Part shown: in pieces, positions 48,793 to 61,349 of the stretch
Position numbering within the stretch: position 1 is the stretch's first letter
Layout of the letters: each line of letters begins with the position of its first letter
Assembly: GCA_008921705.1 (NCBI GenBank)
Contig: VFFE01007109.1
Span: forward strand, 510,489-574,488
Direction: 5' to 3'
Origin: Burhinus oedicnemus
Taxonomy: Eukaryota > Chordata > Aves > Charadriiformes > Burhinidae
Length of the DNA: 64,000 bases
The notes under the pieces: generated by a model
Told to the model about the DNA's origin: nothing
The model's database searches: none
The model's input: the letters and a program-made list of their open reading frames with translations, nothing else
Translations under genes and position numbers: made by a program

Positions 48793-49856
48793 GGGCTCGT
48801 CCTTCCACGCTAGTGTTAGAGCAACAAGCAGAGACTGGCTGAACCCTTAAAGCACAATTATCCCACAGCGTTTGCCCTATGTGACGACAGTGAAATCGAT
48901 TGAGCCACTCTTGGTTCATTCCTAAATGAGAGCAGAACCAGGCCTGAAAGCTAAATTTGCATGCAAGATTAAGAAAGTTGTAGATGCAAGCAAGATCTTT
49001 TTTCTTTTTTTTTTTTCTTCTTTTTGTGTGTGTGTGTGTCTAACTATGCAAAAAATTTTGTAGCTGAAATTTACATACTTCTTGATTCATGAAATTATGA
49101 GCAGCTGCTATTTTGCTACATTCTTAAATTGAAAAGGCAGCGAAGAAAAGAACAGACACATTAGGCAAACTCCATCTGCCCCTCATGTCTATCACTTTCC
49201 TTCACTCTCTCCTTTGCCAAACAGGATACAATGGCATAATCAGATGTCTTGGTTTGCCTGGGAGAGTCCCCAGATTTATATAGCTGTCGTCTAAGATGGG
49301 ATTTTTGTTTTTAAGACAACTTCTTAACATGGTCTCTTGTTCCCCCCTGAAACCTGTATACATATTTTCAGAGGAAACCACAGAACACAAAAGATCTGCA
49401 GGAAGAGAATAACCTTCAAAATGGCTTACAGGCTTTTGCAGCCTCCTGGAAGTCTTCAGACATGGATCGCTTAGTTTTAAGAAGTTTTCCTATCTTTATT
49501 TTTTTGCTTTCATCTTTATATTCGGACTACAGAAGTGCAAAGATTTGGGGTGAGCGGGTAAACTATACGATTGAAAATTAGGAGAGATGGGTTTTATTTC
49601 TAGCTTCTCCAATGAATCTCTGAATAAATCCAATCTACAGGTAGTTCCATACTTGGGAGAACTTGTATCTCTGGCGTAGCTGAAAACAGCCTGGCCCTTT
49701 CTTTGTACTAAACACCACTATACAAATAATAACACTACATTTCATCCTATGTAAATGCTTTAATTTTCCATTTTTGAATTAAAAGATGGAAGCTCAGAAT
49801 TTTAGACCTATTTAACACCTGGTTAAACACCTAACAAACTAGTAACAGCTGAGTGC
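48793..49856. other. Non-coding stretch with short GT run
   Basis: (GT)7 lies at 49,026-49,039, directly right of a T-rich tract. The remainder is AT-rich without recognised features. Confidence 0.45.
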
Positions 49857-50003
49857 ATCCCTGTTAAGTGGAGTTTTTTTCTTTTTGTTGCCCCACTTAA
49901 GAAACAGTCACTGTCATTCAGTCTCATTAACATAAATAGGTTCCCTAGGAGATGTCCCATTAAAGTGGCCATCCCTATTAAGCATGTCCCAATTAAGTAG
50001 TGT
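49857..50003. mobile_element. Possible pogo/Tigger-like DNA transposon end
   Basis: A cluster of short related units: CCCTGTTAAGTGG, CCCCACTTAAG (inverted), CCCATTAAAGTGG, CCCTATTAAGC and CCCAATTAAGTAG. Some pogo-superfamily elements carry such repeated subterminal motifs. No transposase frame and no matching terminal inverted repeat was found. It may instead be an uncharacterised simple duplication. Confidence 0.25.
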
Positions 50004-50360
50004 TTATTGTATGGCAGGTTCCAGACCTCAAAGCAGAATAATTTTCAGTTCCTAGAGGGAAAAAAAAATAAGTCAAAGAAATTACATATTTTTAAAAGGC
50101 TTAAATTGATACAAACTGATAAGAGCCTAAAAATGAAAAATGAGGGCTGACACTTCATCCTTTTGTTTACCCTGTAATGCTGCTTTTCTGGTTTTGAGTT
50201 AAGAATGTAGCCTACACCCTAACTATGAATTTCTTGGCTTTGATTTGATTGTGTCATAACTTAATGTTTTATGACTTACAATCACATTAGTCATAGGAGT
50301 CACTCAAGTTTAGAGATGATGGAAAAGACATAGGGGATAGACAAATCCATACTCAGAAAG

Positions 50361-50470
50361 ACTAATAGTCTTGTGATTGAAGCGGTGAGCTGCGACCCAG
50401 GAGATCCAAGTTCAGTGTCCAGGCCTGTGCCAAATGTTTCTGCCTCACTTAGAGTGAAACACCGAGACTC
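50361..50470 (+). mobile_element. tRNA-derived MIR/CORE-SINE relic, plus orientation
   Basis: TAGTCTTGTGATTGAAGCGG (box A region), then GAGCTGCGACCCAGGAGATC, then AAGTTCAGTGTCCAGGCCTG (box B region) follow the order of the MIR-type head common in sauropsids (GTCTAGTGGTTAGAGC, GGACCCAGGAGATC, GGTTCAATTCC). The body is diverged. Confidence 0.65.
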
Positions 50471-51266
50471 TATTCACAATGTTATTTAGATACCTGAACA
50501 GACATTTAAATTTATTTTTGTATGCTTCTGTGCATACATAATCTATTTTGTTCTTTTCTCAATCAAGGTGGATTGAAGTCGGGGGCTTATTCAAGATGCT
50601 AACAGACAAGCTCTGGAAAGTCTTCCTACGTTGGCTGAAGATGATACAACTCTCAGTTGTCTGCTGCCAAAGGCTACCCTTTGTCCCCCAGATTATATTA
50701 GTGTCAGCCACTTCGGCATAAAATCTGGGTCTTTAGCACAAACCTTTCTTCAAAGAGCTGAAATTACTTGCCTTGATTTTTTCTCAAAGCAGTGGAGATG
50801 CAGGCACGTATCTCCTGCCTATTATGCTTCTGTGGGAGGTAACCTCCAGTGCGGAGACTGAGCAGAGGAGTAGGAGTAATGCCATCTTCAACAACTGAAG
50901 GGAGTTCAGCACATTTACGTTTTCAGCCAGGGCATTTGCATCTCACCGTTTAACGTTCAGAACCAAGACATCCTCGTGTAGTTCTACCCCAGGTGAGACA
51001 ATCTGTCCTTCCTGTGAAGGAGAAGCTTGGGGAGTTCAATAAATACATGAAAAACATTCATGTTCCAGGGCCACAAACTGAAATCTCTTTATGGCAGGAC
51101 CTCCAGAAGTTTCCTCAGTACAGGTAAAAATGGAAATACAACAGATTCAAACCTTCTCAGTAAACAGAATTTTGATTCGTACACAGTGGTGCCTTCTCTA
51201 TATCACTCTTTTTGGTGTTTCTGAGAAACAGACAGTTTGAGTTGTCCAAACTTATTTTCTTTATTT
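50471..51266. other. Non-coding stretch, nothing recognised
   Basis: One 76-codon frame at 50,631-50,861 on plus has no recognisable domain. No repeat family was assigned. Confidence 0.45.
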
Positions 51267-51415
51267 CATAGAGTCATAGAATCATTTAGGTTGGTTGGAA
51301 AAGACCCTTAAGATTGAGTCCAACCATAAACCTCACACTGACAAGTCCACCATTAAACCATGTCCCTAAGCGCCATGTCTGGAAGCTTCTATGCAAGCTT
51401 CCGTGAAAAGCAATG
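51267..51415 (-). mobile_element. CR1 LINE, 5'-truncated 3' end, minus strand
   Basis: Starting at 51,267, CATAGAGTCATAGAATCATT is the reverse complement of the CR1 terminal octamer repeats. TTAGGTTGGTTGGAAAAGAC and CAAGTCCACCATTAAACCAT then match avian CR1 3' ends. The match weakens after about 51,380, although TTCCGTGAAAAG recalls the next part of the consensus, so an internal deletion or rearrangement is likely. CR1 is the dominant LINE of birds. Only the untranslated tail is present, so it is inactive. Confidence 0.9.
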
Positions 51416-53539
51416 TACACATATTAAATACTTTTCTTTAGTCTCAATAATATTTTTTTTTTAAGGCATTATCCCTGGAGTACAGTTTCATATCAAAAGC
51501 TGTGATTTGTACAATAGTGGACAAGTGATTCATGCATTTAATATATAACCCATGCTCTGAAGAACCTTAAGATTCCTTGCTTTCACAGGAGGCATAGCAC
51601 TTCAAAATGAGGCTTTGTGAGTAGGTGGTAAACTTTCTTCTGGGTCACAAAGTAGCAACTGGGTGCTTTGAAAGCATCTCCCAGGAGGCAGGTAATCTGT
51701 GGTTGAGTGATGCAGATGTTCTACTGTGGTCAAATCAGAAAGAAAGACTTCTATCCTTAAGGCAGTGAAGCAATTACACCTGGTATCCTCATATCTTACT
51801 TCCAGTAAATAGGTGTAGAACAATGTGGCTTTGTAGTGCCCATTAATAATATTAGTAGTTGGCAGCAAGAGGTTCTGAAAGTCTTTATACAGTTTACTGA
51901 AACACTACATCGCTATGAGCAGGAGAAATGGTTAATATTCAGAGTCATCAGGGGTTCATCTCAGAATAAAAAGACCTGGCTTTGTATAACCTTGTAAGTT
52001 TGTATGACGGGGATGAGAACCTCAGCAGAGGAAGCTTGCTCTTGTTTCTTAGTAAGAGTCTCTCGTTTGAAGATCGAAATTATGTTTACAACTATATCAG
52101 CCTGCATGTCTTTAGAAAGTGCAAAACCAAAACCCCAGCTCCAAAGAGCTGCTGTCCTTAAGAGAATTTCAAATCTAGATCCAGACTTGGGCTTGATGTT
52201 TAAGATGTCCAATTAATCTGCTCTTTGTTAAATATCGATATTGTAACAGCACTTGCTTAAGCTCCAAGTAGACATTGTGTCAGCATTTCTGGTGGGAAAT
52301 CATTTGTCTCAGGTTTAGAATTTGTCCGGGACTTCCAAAGCAGGTGCCCAAAGTAGCATATGAAGACTCAAAGGGGTCCCAGTGCAGAAAGCAAAGCACA
52401 GCAACGTACCTGCATAGAGACTTAAGTGTATTCTTCCAGCTCTGACACAAATCAACTGCAGGGCACTTTGACACATCCCAACCTTTCAGAGTGTATTTTT
52501 TGAGCTCTGCTCATTATCCGAGCCTCCATTCAGATGCTCTCAGCACAGATGCCTTCCTCATCAGCTCTGCACTAAAACGTACAGTAAGTGAAATTCTGCC
52601 ATATGTTAATACATATGTTTCGGTTTCAATAAGCATTTGATGCAGGGCTGTTTTTATTTTTTTTTTCCCAGGCAATAGAAATTACAGAGCTTATACTATT
52701 ACCTTCACTCTCTTTTTAAATATTCTAGTGATCTTAAATAAATGAATTAAATTAAAGTTAGCTATGTGCAGCATAACATGTCACAATGGTGGAATTGATT
52801 CCTAATGGTTCAGCATTTATCTGTTTGGTCCAAACCAGCCGGGGATGGCAGAGTCAAACTGTCTGAGACTCTCTGTGATGTTGTAGAATGATGGAGAGGC
52901 AGATAGCCTGGAGAAAAGGTGTAACCAGGATTTTCACTTCATCTCCACCTCAAATTTTCCCATCTGGCATATCACAACATAATGATGTGAATGATGTCAT
53001 CAAACCGGGAAAAAGGATCTGAATGGGGTAGTTTTCTCCCTTAGTGAACTTTGTAAGCTGGCCACAAATTGTAATTAGCAAGTGTCTACAGTTTATTTCT
53101 GGCAGAGGCTCAGTCCATTTTCCTTGGGCTGGAATCAGTCTGTTCAGCCACGATGATTCTTTTTGATTGTTTGTTTGCAAATAAACTCTTGGAAAGATCC
53201 TGAGCACATTATGAGATTTACAGATGAGTTGCTATGCGCAAGTATGCTGCTTTTACAGCAGCGCAATACCTCTGAGTAATGCTTTTGATTTAAATAGAGC
53301 TACCCTAGATTTGCACCATGGCAGGAGCCAGATTAGGCCCCATAACTCTTGTACACAGGCTTGAAAGCATCCAAGCAGTTATGAATGAGAGCAGCATTTG
53401 AAAGATAGAACAAAGAAAAACAAGCCAAAAAAAAAAAAATCCAACTTACATCAGCTTTGCCTGCTGGATTCTTTGCTTTACAACTAGAGCTATAACTAGG
53501 CAGACCCTCAGCTAGCAGAAGCTGGCACAGCTTTGTTAA
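51416..53539. other. Non-coding stretch, nothing recognised
   Basis: AT-rich and CpG-poor, with short frames (51,602-51,868 minus; 51,961-52,212 minus; 52,004-52,216 plus) lacking domains. Confidence 0.45.
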
Positions 53540-53595
53540 AAATCAGTGGAGCTTTGCTGATTTATATCAGCTGAGAATCACTATCTGCCCCAATG
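53540..53595. repeat. Ancient dispersed amniote repeat relic, second copy
   Basis: CAGTGGAGCTTTGCTGATTT then ATATCAGCTGAGAATCACTA resembles the sauropsid relic motif ATGGAGCTATGCTGATTTACACCAGCTGAGGATCTGGCCC and shares GGAGCT with the copy at 48,139. Confidence 0.5.
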
Positions 53596-56500
53596 ACAAA
53601 ATGAGGCATTGAAACATAGTGGGAAGGCAATAGGGTTTATCTACGGTTACAGCATTAAAGCATCATCATAAGATAAACTAATTCTTGTCTAAAGCTTTCA
53701 AAAAAGAAGGTGTCTATGGGAATACAGTACTGACTCTGCTTTCGCAGTGTTGGCTTCTGATCGCAGTGCCAAGACTGGCATCTTCTCTTCCCTTAACAAA
53801 TCAGCATGGCTCCTGCAAACTCTTCATTGACTGCCAATGCTGTGCTACCAATAATTTACTACTATTGAGAAACGTCTCTGCTTTCACTCCACACAAGATA
53901 GTTTGCTCCTACATGCCTGGATTTGTTCAGTTACATACTTTATGAACATTATTAAAAAGAATCAAAGGATTCTTTTGGGTTCATTTTTCATAAAATGTCT
54001 CAAGCATTTGATAAATAAATAACCTTCTAGTTAAAATGGGCATGAATTCCCTAAAGACCCAGAGGTGCAAGCAGGTATGTGCCAAGCCCAGCTCTCCTCC
54101 AGGGGGATGTATATATCTATATACCTGTAATTATAGGCTGATAATTATATAATTCGCTGTATGTATATCATCATTTGTGAATAACTGGGTAAGCTGGCAA
54201 CACAGAAGGGCGGGACTGTATCATAAGCTCATAAAAAAAAGCAATTATATTTCTTTCTGATCCAGTTCTCACCTTCCTAGTGAGATTGGGGCATTGTGCA
54301 ATAAGTGAGAAATGAGGAACCTCGGAACACTTGGAAGCAAGATAAGCATCCAAATGCCTGACTGTGTCATTCAGAGCTCAGCTGAACTGTTTCAGTCAGG
54401 AAATTATGGGCTGCCATGGGAACAAAGGTCCCTTCCCAGATTACCAAAAGGAGTCTGAAGTGGGTCAGAAATGTTACAAGAATAGGCTTTCAAATGGCAT
54501 TTATATTATTTCCCAGGTTAATACAAGTTTGAATCTAAGCACTAAGGCTAATATGAGAAATTTCGTTTCAGCTTTATGCAACATCTCCTTGCTGTACATA
54601 CAATTCACCCCAAAAAAGATTCCTAGAAGATGGTATCTCTGCAGTCCTGCCTGCATTTGTCACATCTTGTTTTATACTAACTTTGCAAACTGCTTAAATG
54701 GGGATCATTTGTAATCTGTGTTGATGCAGCATCCTGCAGAAGGTGCTTTTGGAGCTGATATATCAGAAATCAGAAAATTTTACATGACCCTTAAAAATGT
54801 CATAAATTATGAATAAGTGCTTTTGTTTTCCAATTTACAGTATTCATACAAGTCTCTGATTCCTTCCAAGATGCACAGCGGAGTGTCCCCAATCCAACCA
54901 AAATGTTCACACGCTATCTTAACTTCTAAATCCTTGGGACTGCTCATACTCTTAAAAGCCTAGAGACAGTGCCCAGTATCGGGGTAGGATTGAGCCTCTA
55001 GTATGTAATCCAGAACTGAACAAATCCAGGCATGCAGGAGATAATTTAGTTGTGCAGAATGAAAGCACAAAAGTTTCTCAATTCTGGTAAATTATTGGTA
55101 GCACAGCATTGGCAGTCAATGAAGTGCTTGCCGAAATCGTGATGATTTGTTAAGGGAGAAAGAGAAGCCAATCCTGGCAAAAAAATTCCAGGCCCTGGAA
55201 AAGAGAAAAAGCCAGCATTGTACTTACACGCACAATCTGTCCTTAGAGCTCTAAATGAAACATAATTTTTTTCAGAAGTTCACATGCTGGAAGCTCAGAT
55301 CAGCCACATTCTCGCCACCATTTATTACAGCTTTGTGTCACTATGTTGCTGGCTGTAAAGCAGGCAAAACTGCTAAGCTGTTTTTTCTGTGTGAAATGAA
55401 AATGACTGGAGTGGGACAAATGTAGAGCCAAGCTCTCCATTTGGAGCTGAGCTGGTTATCTCACTCTTAAGGTCCTACTCAGCAGAAATCAAATCAGCAT
55501 CATCAGATAGTTTATTTGTACTGGAGTCTCTGTGGCTATTGCAAAGTCCTAAGAGGGCTACAGGATGCTTTTCCTACTATGTCACTATTAGCTGCTTTGC
55601 CCTCAAACCAGGAAAATCATAAATGAAACATGGCTCAATTCTAATGATACTTTCTCTGATTCAGCAAAGCATGGAAACATATTCTGAATTTAAACATCCA
55701 ATTATCAGGAAAGCTCCTCATCAACTCAAAGCTAAACATGTGCTTGTTACTTTGCTCAATCAGAAAAGCTGGTGATTTGAAGTTTGAATGAAGCTTGAGA
55801 TAAAGTTTCAGGTTTGGGTGCTCTGTCCTCTACTTCAAGAGGGTACTGGAAGGGAGAAGGCATGCTAGGAAGCAACAAAGGTGTCAGAGTTTTAGAAGTG
55901 TTGATATTCCCTCACCTAGACCATAACAAGCTGATAGGACTGACCACAGTTGTACCTGCAGACAGGTTCCATATATTTCACTCATTCACTTTTGAAAAGC
56001 TCTCTCTTGCTGGCAAGCTGTACACGTTCCGTTTATATCTGTACTTGTGTGTTCATACTTACGCACTCATGTCTGTAGAATGGAACACTGTAGCCATTTT
56101 TGAGTTCTGCAAAAGTGGCATTAATACATTTTCCCTTTTTTTGACGAAAGTTATTGCCATGCTTTTCTACACCACACAGATAATTAATATATCAAAGAAC
56201 TTTGAAACTTGATACTTGGCATGTAAGCAATTCTCATTGAGGGGTATGTCCACAGCCCCTATAGGAAAAAAATCTTGTCTGGATAATAATAAAGTCTGAA
56301 TGACTGAAAGTTGGCTGTTACATGCAACAGAATATTTCAGTGACTTAGAAAAGTCTGTGTGATAACATCTACAGAGAGTGGTGTGCTGTCAATTCAGTAC
56401 ACACACTGGGATAGTTAGTAAAGTACTTTTTATTTGAGGTTTTTTTTCCCCTCTTTAGTGTCAATAAGCTCAACTTGGCCCAAAGGACTCGAGATAACTT

Positions 56501-59500
56501 AAAATCTTTCAAAAGAATATGGTAAGTATACGCTTAGTACCCCCACAGAAGTCAGTATGCACTTAACAGTAATTATATACTGTGCTGAAACAGGGCTTAG
56601 ATGTTCATGCTTCTGTAAAACACTGGTTTATGCTCCCTTCCATGTTCAAGGTAGTACAAAATGCCATGGCAGCTGAGAGCACTCTTAGGTAATACTTGCA
56701 CTTTTCTAATGCTCTGTGGGCAAGGAACCTAAATGTCTTCACATGCAGTAATGAATTTAGGCAAAAAGAACTCTGTAAAACAGGTTAGGAATTAATATGA
56801 CAGCTTAACGTATGGAAAAAAAAAAAATCAGCTTCAGTTGATTAAGAAAGCTTTTCAATAGTGTCCCAAGTTTTATTTATTTATGTGTTCAAAGTAGATT
56901 AGATTTGTAGTAGTAGTTAGATTTTAAGAGATATTAACAACTTAGAGCTCCTGTTCAGTTTATACCTTTAATGATTCCTAGAAAAATGTATATAGTCGCC
57001 AAAAAATTTGGAGGTTTAATGTGCAATTCTACTCTTGAAAAAAGGATGACACACATCCTACTATACTGAAGTTTCAGGTTTTTTCAGTATCATTACCAAA
57101 CATACTAGAATTTGGACGCAAAACCCAACTATTGTAGAACCAGTGCAGCTCTGGGAAAGTGAGGTGGCATCTGCACATCTCCTGTCTCATGAGCAAAATT
57201 ATTACTGTGTTCTACTCAGATACATCTGTTGCTTTTTAGGTTTCAGCTGTCCACCAGACAGTTAACCAAGTCTGCCTTCATTCACCTATTTATTAAATCA
57301 TGTATTCAATGAAATTCCTCAGAGAGGCCAAGTGGACTTTGTTCATATAGCACTAAAATTCAGCATTTTTAGCAGCAAAAAGGAGTAAAGAGTGAATAAT
57401 TAGGAGGAATAATTGTGTGTTGTACAAAGCGCTCTCTGCAATTCCCTCCTGTGATGGCAGGAGAGAATGATAGAAATCTATCTGTTCCCAAGATGAATTG
57501 CTTCAGAATCTCATCTTAATAGGGTGGGGGCATTGTTAGATGGGGAAGGTAAGAAGTTTCTTGAATTTCTAAGGGCTAGTCTGGGCTAATTCCTTTGTGC
57601 TTGTCAGGAGGTATCAATTCCTGAAAAGGGAGTTTCCTTTCTCTTTCCTGTGACTAGTCAGGATGGTGCCTACACGCTTAACATATCTACATATGGGCTG
57701 ACTTCCCCGCCTGCTTGGTGCCTACTGGCCCCACTCCCTTATCTAATCAAGGTTCAATCAAAATTAATTAGGGATCTAGTTTTCTGTTCCTACATTAGGC
57801 GTAAAGCAAAAGAAGCTCCTGGGCATATCTGATCAAGAAGCTGATCTGTGTTATAACTATGTAATAACTGGCACAACTGGGTAATTACAATAGAGCACTA
57901 TCTAAGGTTACATCATTATCATTATGCTTAACACTAAAACAAAATGTGGTTATCATGATTGGTGTCAACACATTTGTGATATGCCACCCAGGAAGATGAG
58001 GCTATATACATGTTACCCAAGCCCTGTTTGAACCTGGAAAAAAGTTTGTTCCCGCAGATAGGGCATAAAAAGAAAAAGAAATCCACAGAACTTTGGCTAT
58101 TTGGGGTTAAATTTACCGTTTCTTTTCACCCTTCCTCTTCTCATTGCTTCCTTAGCCAGACTTCTACTTGTCAGTGAGTACATTGACTCTGGAGTCACTG
58201 ATAATAAAAATGTAATCTACCTATGTATGTCTGTAGTCTATTTCCACAGGGCAGAGAACTGCAAAGTTCCATGAACTGTGTTAACTCAAAGGCATTGCAC
58301 AGAGAACATTTTTTAGTTTTGATTTTCTGCTTAAATAGGTAGTGTAATGAACTAATATGTATCTATGAAACGTAGATGCCATGAAACATATAAGTGCAAT
58401 TCTCTTGAAAGAAGGACAACATTGAAAATATGATTTTTACATCTTCTGATTCTTGCTGGGTTTAGTTATAAAATATTAGGAAAACCATATTGCACAGCTT
58501 TTAGTGACTAATACTTATGTGCAGTCTTAAATATCAACAGCTTCAGCCATTTTTTATTAATGATAGGTCTGGATATGATTTCTTAGCTAAAGACAGCTTC
58601 CTTAGCTTACCTCATATCACGGCATCTGGTATCTCTAATTGGAATCATTTTCATAATAACCATGAGCAATATACATTACCTTCTAAATATGAAGGCTGAC
58701 TACAATACAGACTTGTCTACAGCTTTTTAAATATCCAGGATCCAGTCCAAAGCCCCTTAAACTTGAAGGAAAGACTCCTGCTGATGTTAGTCTTATTTAG
58801 CTTAGGCACAATGTATAAAAAAATCCCTCCTGAAACTCCGTATAAGAAAGCAGAGATATATTCAGTATTAATAAGTTTCAGTGCAACTCTGTCAAATCTC
58901 TCCAAAGGTGGCGCCCCATTCTGTTACTAAATAAGGCCTAATTCAGTCAGTATTTAGATACTTGCACAACTTGAAATGCCAGAGTAGTTTTGTGGATTTT
59001 TATGGAAGTTCAAGGCACTCAGTAGGTTAGTCTACTCAGTAGTTTACTACTTATGAGTGCTAATTGTTTGAAATTTTACTGTTTCATTAGTAGTAATAGA
59101 AAATTACCTAATTCATAGAGAAACACATGCTCAATACTTGGTTTTTATGGTGTTATGAGCTTGTCTTGAATTATTTCAGAAAAAATCTTGCTCCTATGCA
59201 ATGCTTATAAATTCATAAGATATCCGTAGCCAAAGTCTTCAGCTACTCATTTAGCAGTAGACATTTACGTTGTGTTCAACATGTAACATTTTATATTCAT
59301 CACAATCAGCAGTTCTCAGTAAGATAAAAATACATGAATTCATCTCAATCCGGAGAGTTCCTCCAAAAGGGACAAGAAATCCTACAGTCAAACTGAAGGG
59401 AAAAGAAGGGATTAAATAGAGTCCCCTAAAAACTGTATGCACAGGGCTTCTTTAAACTGAAATTCTACATAAAAAGGTGCAAATGCTTTTAAAGAGAATG

Positions 59501-59584
59501 ATCCCAGATTGTATTTTCTCTCTCTCTCCCATATAATTGTAAACAGCTTTGATTTCAAAGGGAAAATCAGACAATTATTTTATA
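53596..59584. other. Six kilobases of CpG-poor non-coding DNA
   Basis: Frames at 54,364-54,714 and 55,814-56,212 (116 and 132 codons) do not start at ATG and show no domain. An AT-rich self-complementary stretch lies around 54,108-54,165. Between 56,281 and 57,000 I count about four CpG in 720 bases. No gene or repeat family was assigned. Confidence 0.45.
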
Positions 59585-59700
59585 ATGAGAGGTGTGGTCT
59601 AGTGATTCGAGCATCAGACTGGCAGCCAAAAACCACTGGAGTTTTAATCCTGGCTCTGACACTGACACCATCTATTGCCTTAGGCTAATCAGTATGAGTT
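59585..59700 (+). mobile_element. MIR-type SINE relic with tRNA-like head, plus orientation
   Basis: TGTGGTCTAGTGATTCGAGC fits an RNA polymerase III box A, and GAGTTTTAATCCTGGCTCTG fits a decayed box B plus the MIR body (AATCCTGGCTCTGCCACT). ATTGCCTTAGGCTAATCAG corresponds to the GACCTTGGGCAAGTCA section. No cloverleaf forms, so it is not a tRNA gene. Confidence 0.7.
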
Positions 59701-60025
59701 TGACTGAGATCTGCTCCTTCTGGGTGCGAGAGGTAGGGACAGCTGCAGAATTCCTGATCCAAAGCTACAGAGGTGAGCGAGAACCTTCCCTCTGCTGCAC
59801 CTAGCTCATGCCCAGCATGTCCCTGAACTGAAGGACAGTATCCCTGACCAGAAGAAGAAATTAACCTACGCAGTGCTCACCTTGGGCAAGCTGAGGTTCA
59901 AGAAAGCCATAGTTGCCAAGTGCTGTCAATAAAAACTTTAAAACCTCTTTGCATAAGCATATTTGAGTAGGTCTCTGCTTTGAAGAAAGCCTGCTGCTTA
60001 GGTCGAGGGGTGAGTAAAGCCAGTC
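59701..60025. other. Short non-coding stretch between SINE and LINE relics
   Basis: No feature was recognised. Confidence 0.45.
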
Positions 60026-60420
60026 TTGCCTTTAGAACACTCCCGGCACCTGGGGAGATTTTTATTTCCTTTAAGGCTTGTAGTTAAATTTTTAGTCATT
60101 GTTTTCTTACTTCCAGTGTGTGCCCATCCCCCAGTGACCCCCAGCTTTTCCCTGTCCTTTGCTTCTCAGTACAATTCCTCCTGTCTCATTGAGTTGTCTG
60201 ATTTCTTATCCTTGATTAATACAAACACAGACAAAACTCTCATCCTTGGGGATTTTAATTGGAAGGTTGATTGCCTTTTCTTCTTTGCTTGTACACTTTC
60301 CATCACTTTAGCTTCCTTGGGGTCCACAGACAGACTTTCAATCTCCCCCCCCACATTCACTGTCATGTTCTTGATCTTTGTTTGCTTGGGGCTTGACTCC
60401 TTCTAATATAAATATTAGGC
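60026..60420 (+). mobile_element. L2-like LINE ORF2 endonuclease fragment (dead)
   Basis: One frame keeps a recognisable piece of the apurinic-type endonuclease domain of L2/CR1-clade LINEs. About residues 55-65 read IELSDFLSLI, residues 72-78 read LILGDFN (the conserved GDFN catalytic-site block), and residues 108-126 read SPPTFTVMFLIFVCLGLDSF where intact elements have PTHxxGHTLDLVFSRGLD. The spacing and order fit L2 better than avian CR1, which has GDFNHPDI. The lost histidine and aspartate of the last block and the surrounding stops show it is inactive. The family assignment is from memory of motifs. Confidence 0.65.
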
Positions 60421-61349
60421 ATCTTGCCATTTCAGATGACAGATCAGCTCTTTGATGTGTCTAATTATGATGGAGACGGGGCAGAGAAAGCAGGACCTCC
60501 TGAAGCCAGGATAAATTTGCTGTCCATATAAACTCTAAACAGCAGTGTGTCCCTCTGCCTCCCTTCTCGTATGTGGCAGCATCCTATACTCAAATCCTTC
60601 CCAAGCCAAAACAGTTCCATAAATACTCCGTCGAAGGGAAGTTTTCACATTTGAACTTGTTTAATTTGAAAGAGGGAAGCTGACAGAAGCCCGGCTGCCA
60701 TTATGATAGGGAGGGGTAGCAGAATGGGGAGTTCTACCTCAACTTTGCATGGCAAAAGCATAGGTGACTGACTGAAAGCAATCTAGTGAGAGAACCTTGT
60801 TCCTCCACCTCACTAAACTCTCCCTCTCTTGCTACCACAGAGTGACACTCAGTATTTATGTTAGTGCTTTGCAAAAGTCATCAAACTCAACCTCACAACA
60901 CCTTTCTACACTGAATTTTCAGTTCAGTTTTATGGATGCTGTTCAGCAAGAAGAGGCATGCTGCTCTAAGAGCAAGAAGCACCAGGCTTCAGTCACTTCT
61001 CTTGCTCTTAAGTAATTTGGACATTTTCAGTGCGTCCCAACCCAAGTTTTTTCTCTTTGGTTAAGAACCAAACTTGTGGCAAAGCACGAACTGGACTCAC
61101 TCTGGAGTTCTTGACAACTAGACCTGAACTCAACCCACAGCTGTCCTCCAGGACTTTATTAAACAGCCCTCTTGGGCTACGTCTGGGGAGAAGCTGCCTT
61201 GCTTGGTAGAAGGGAGAGAAGAATAGCTAGATCATTTAGCACTGAAACCTGTTTAAGGGCTGTACTGTTGAACTTGTATTGTTCCTCTGTTGCACCTGTA
61301 TGCCCATAGAAGTGTTGTACAGTTCTTACCTGTACTGTAGTAACATGTG
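60421..61349. other. Diverged stretch between two L2-like pieces
   Basis: It could be the decayed interior of the same LINE, but no reverse transcriptase motif (such as YADD) was found. Frames are short. Confidence 0.35.

Noticed and set aside
54364..56212. Frames of 116 and 132 codons
   Set aside because: They begin at GTG or TTG rather than ATG, lack domains, and their length is unremarkable for 64 kb of six-frame sequence.
59585..59660. Possible tRNA gene
   Set aside because: Box A is good, but box B is decayed and no acceptor stem or cloverleaf forms. The downstream sequence is MIR-like, so it is a SINE.
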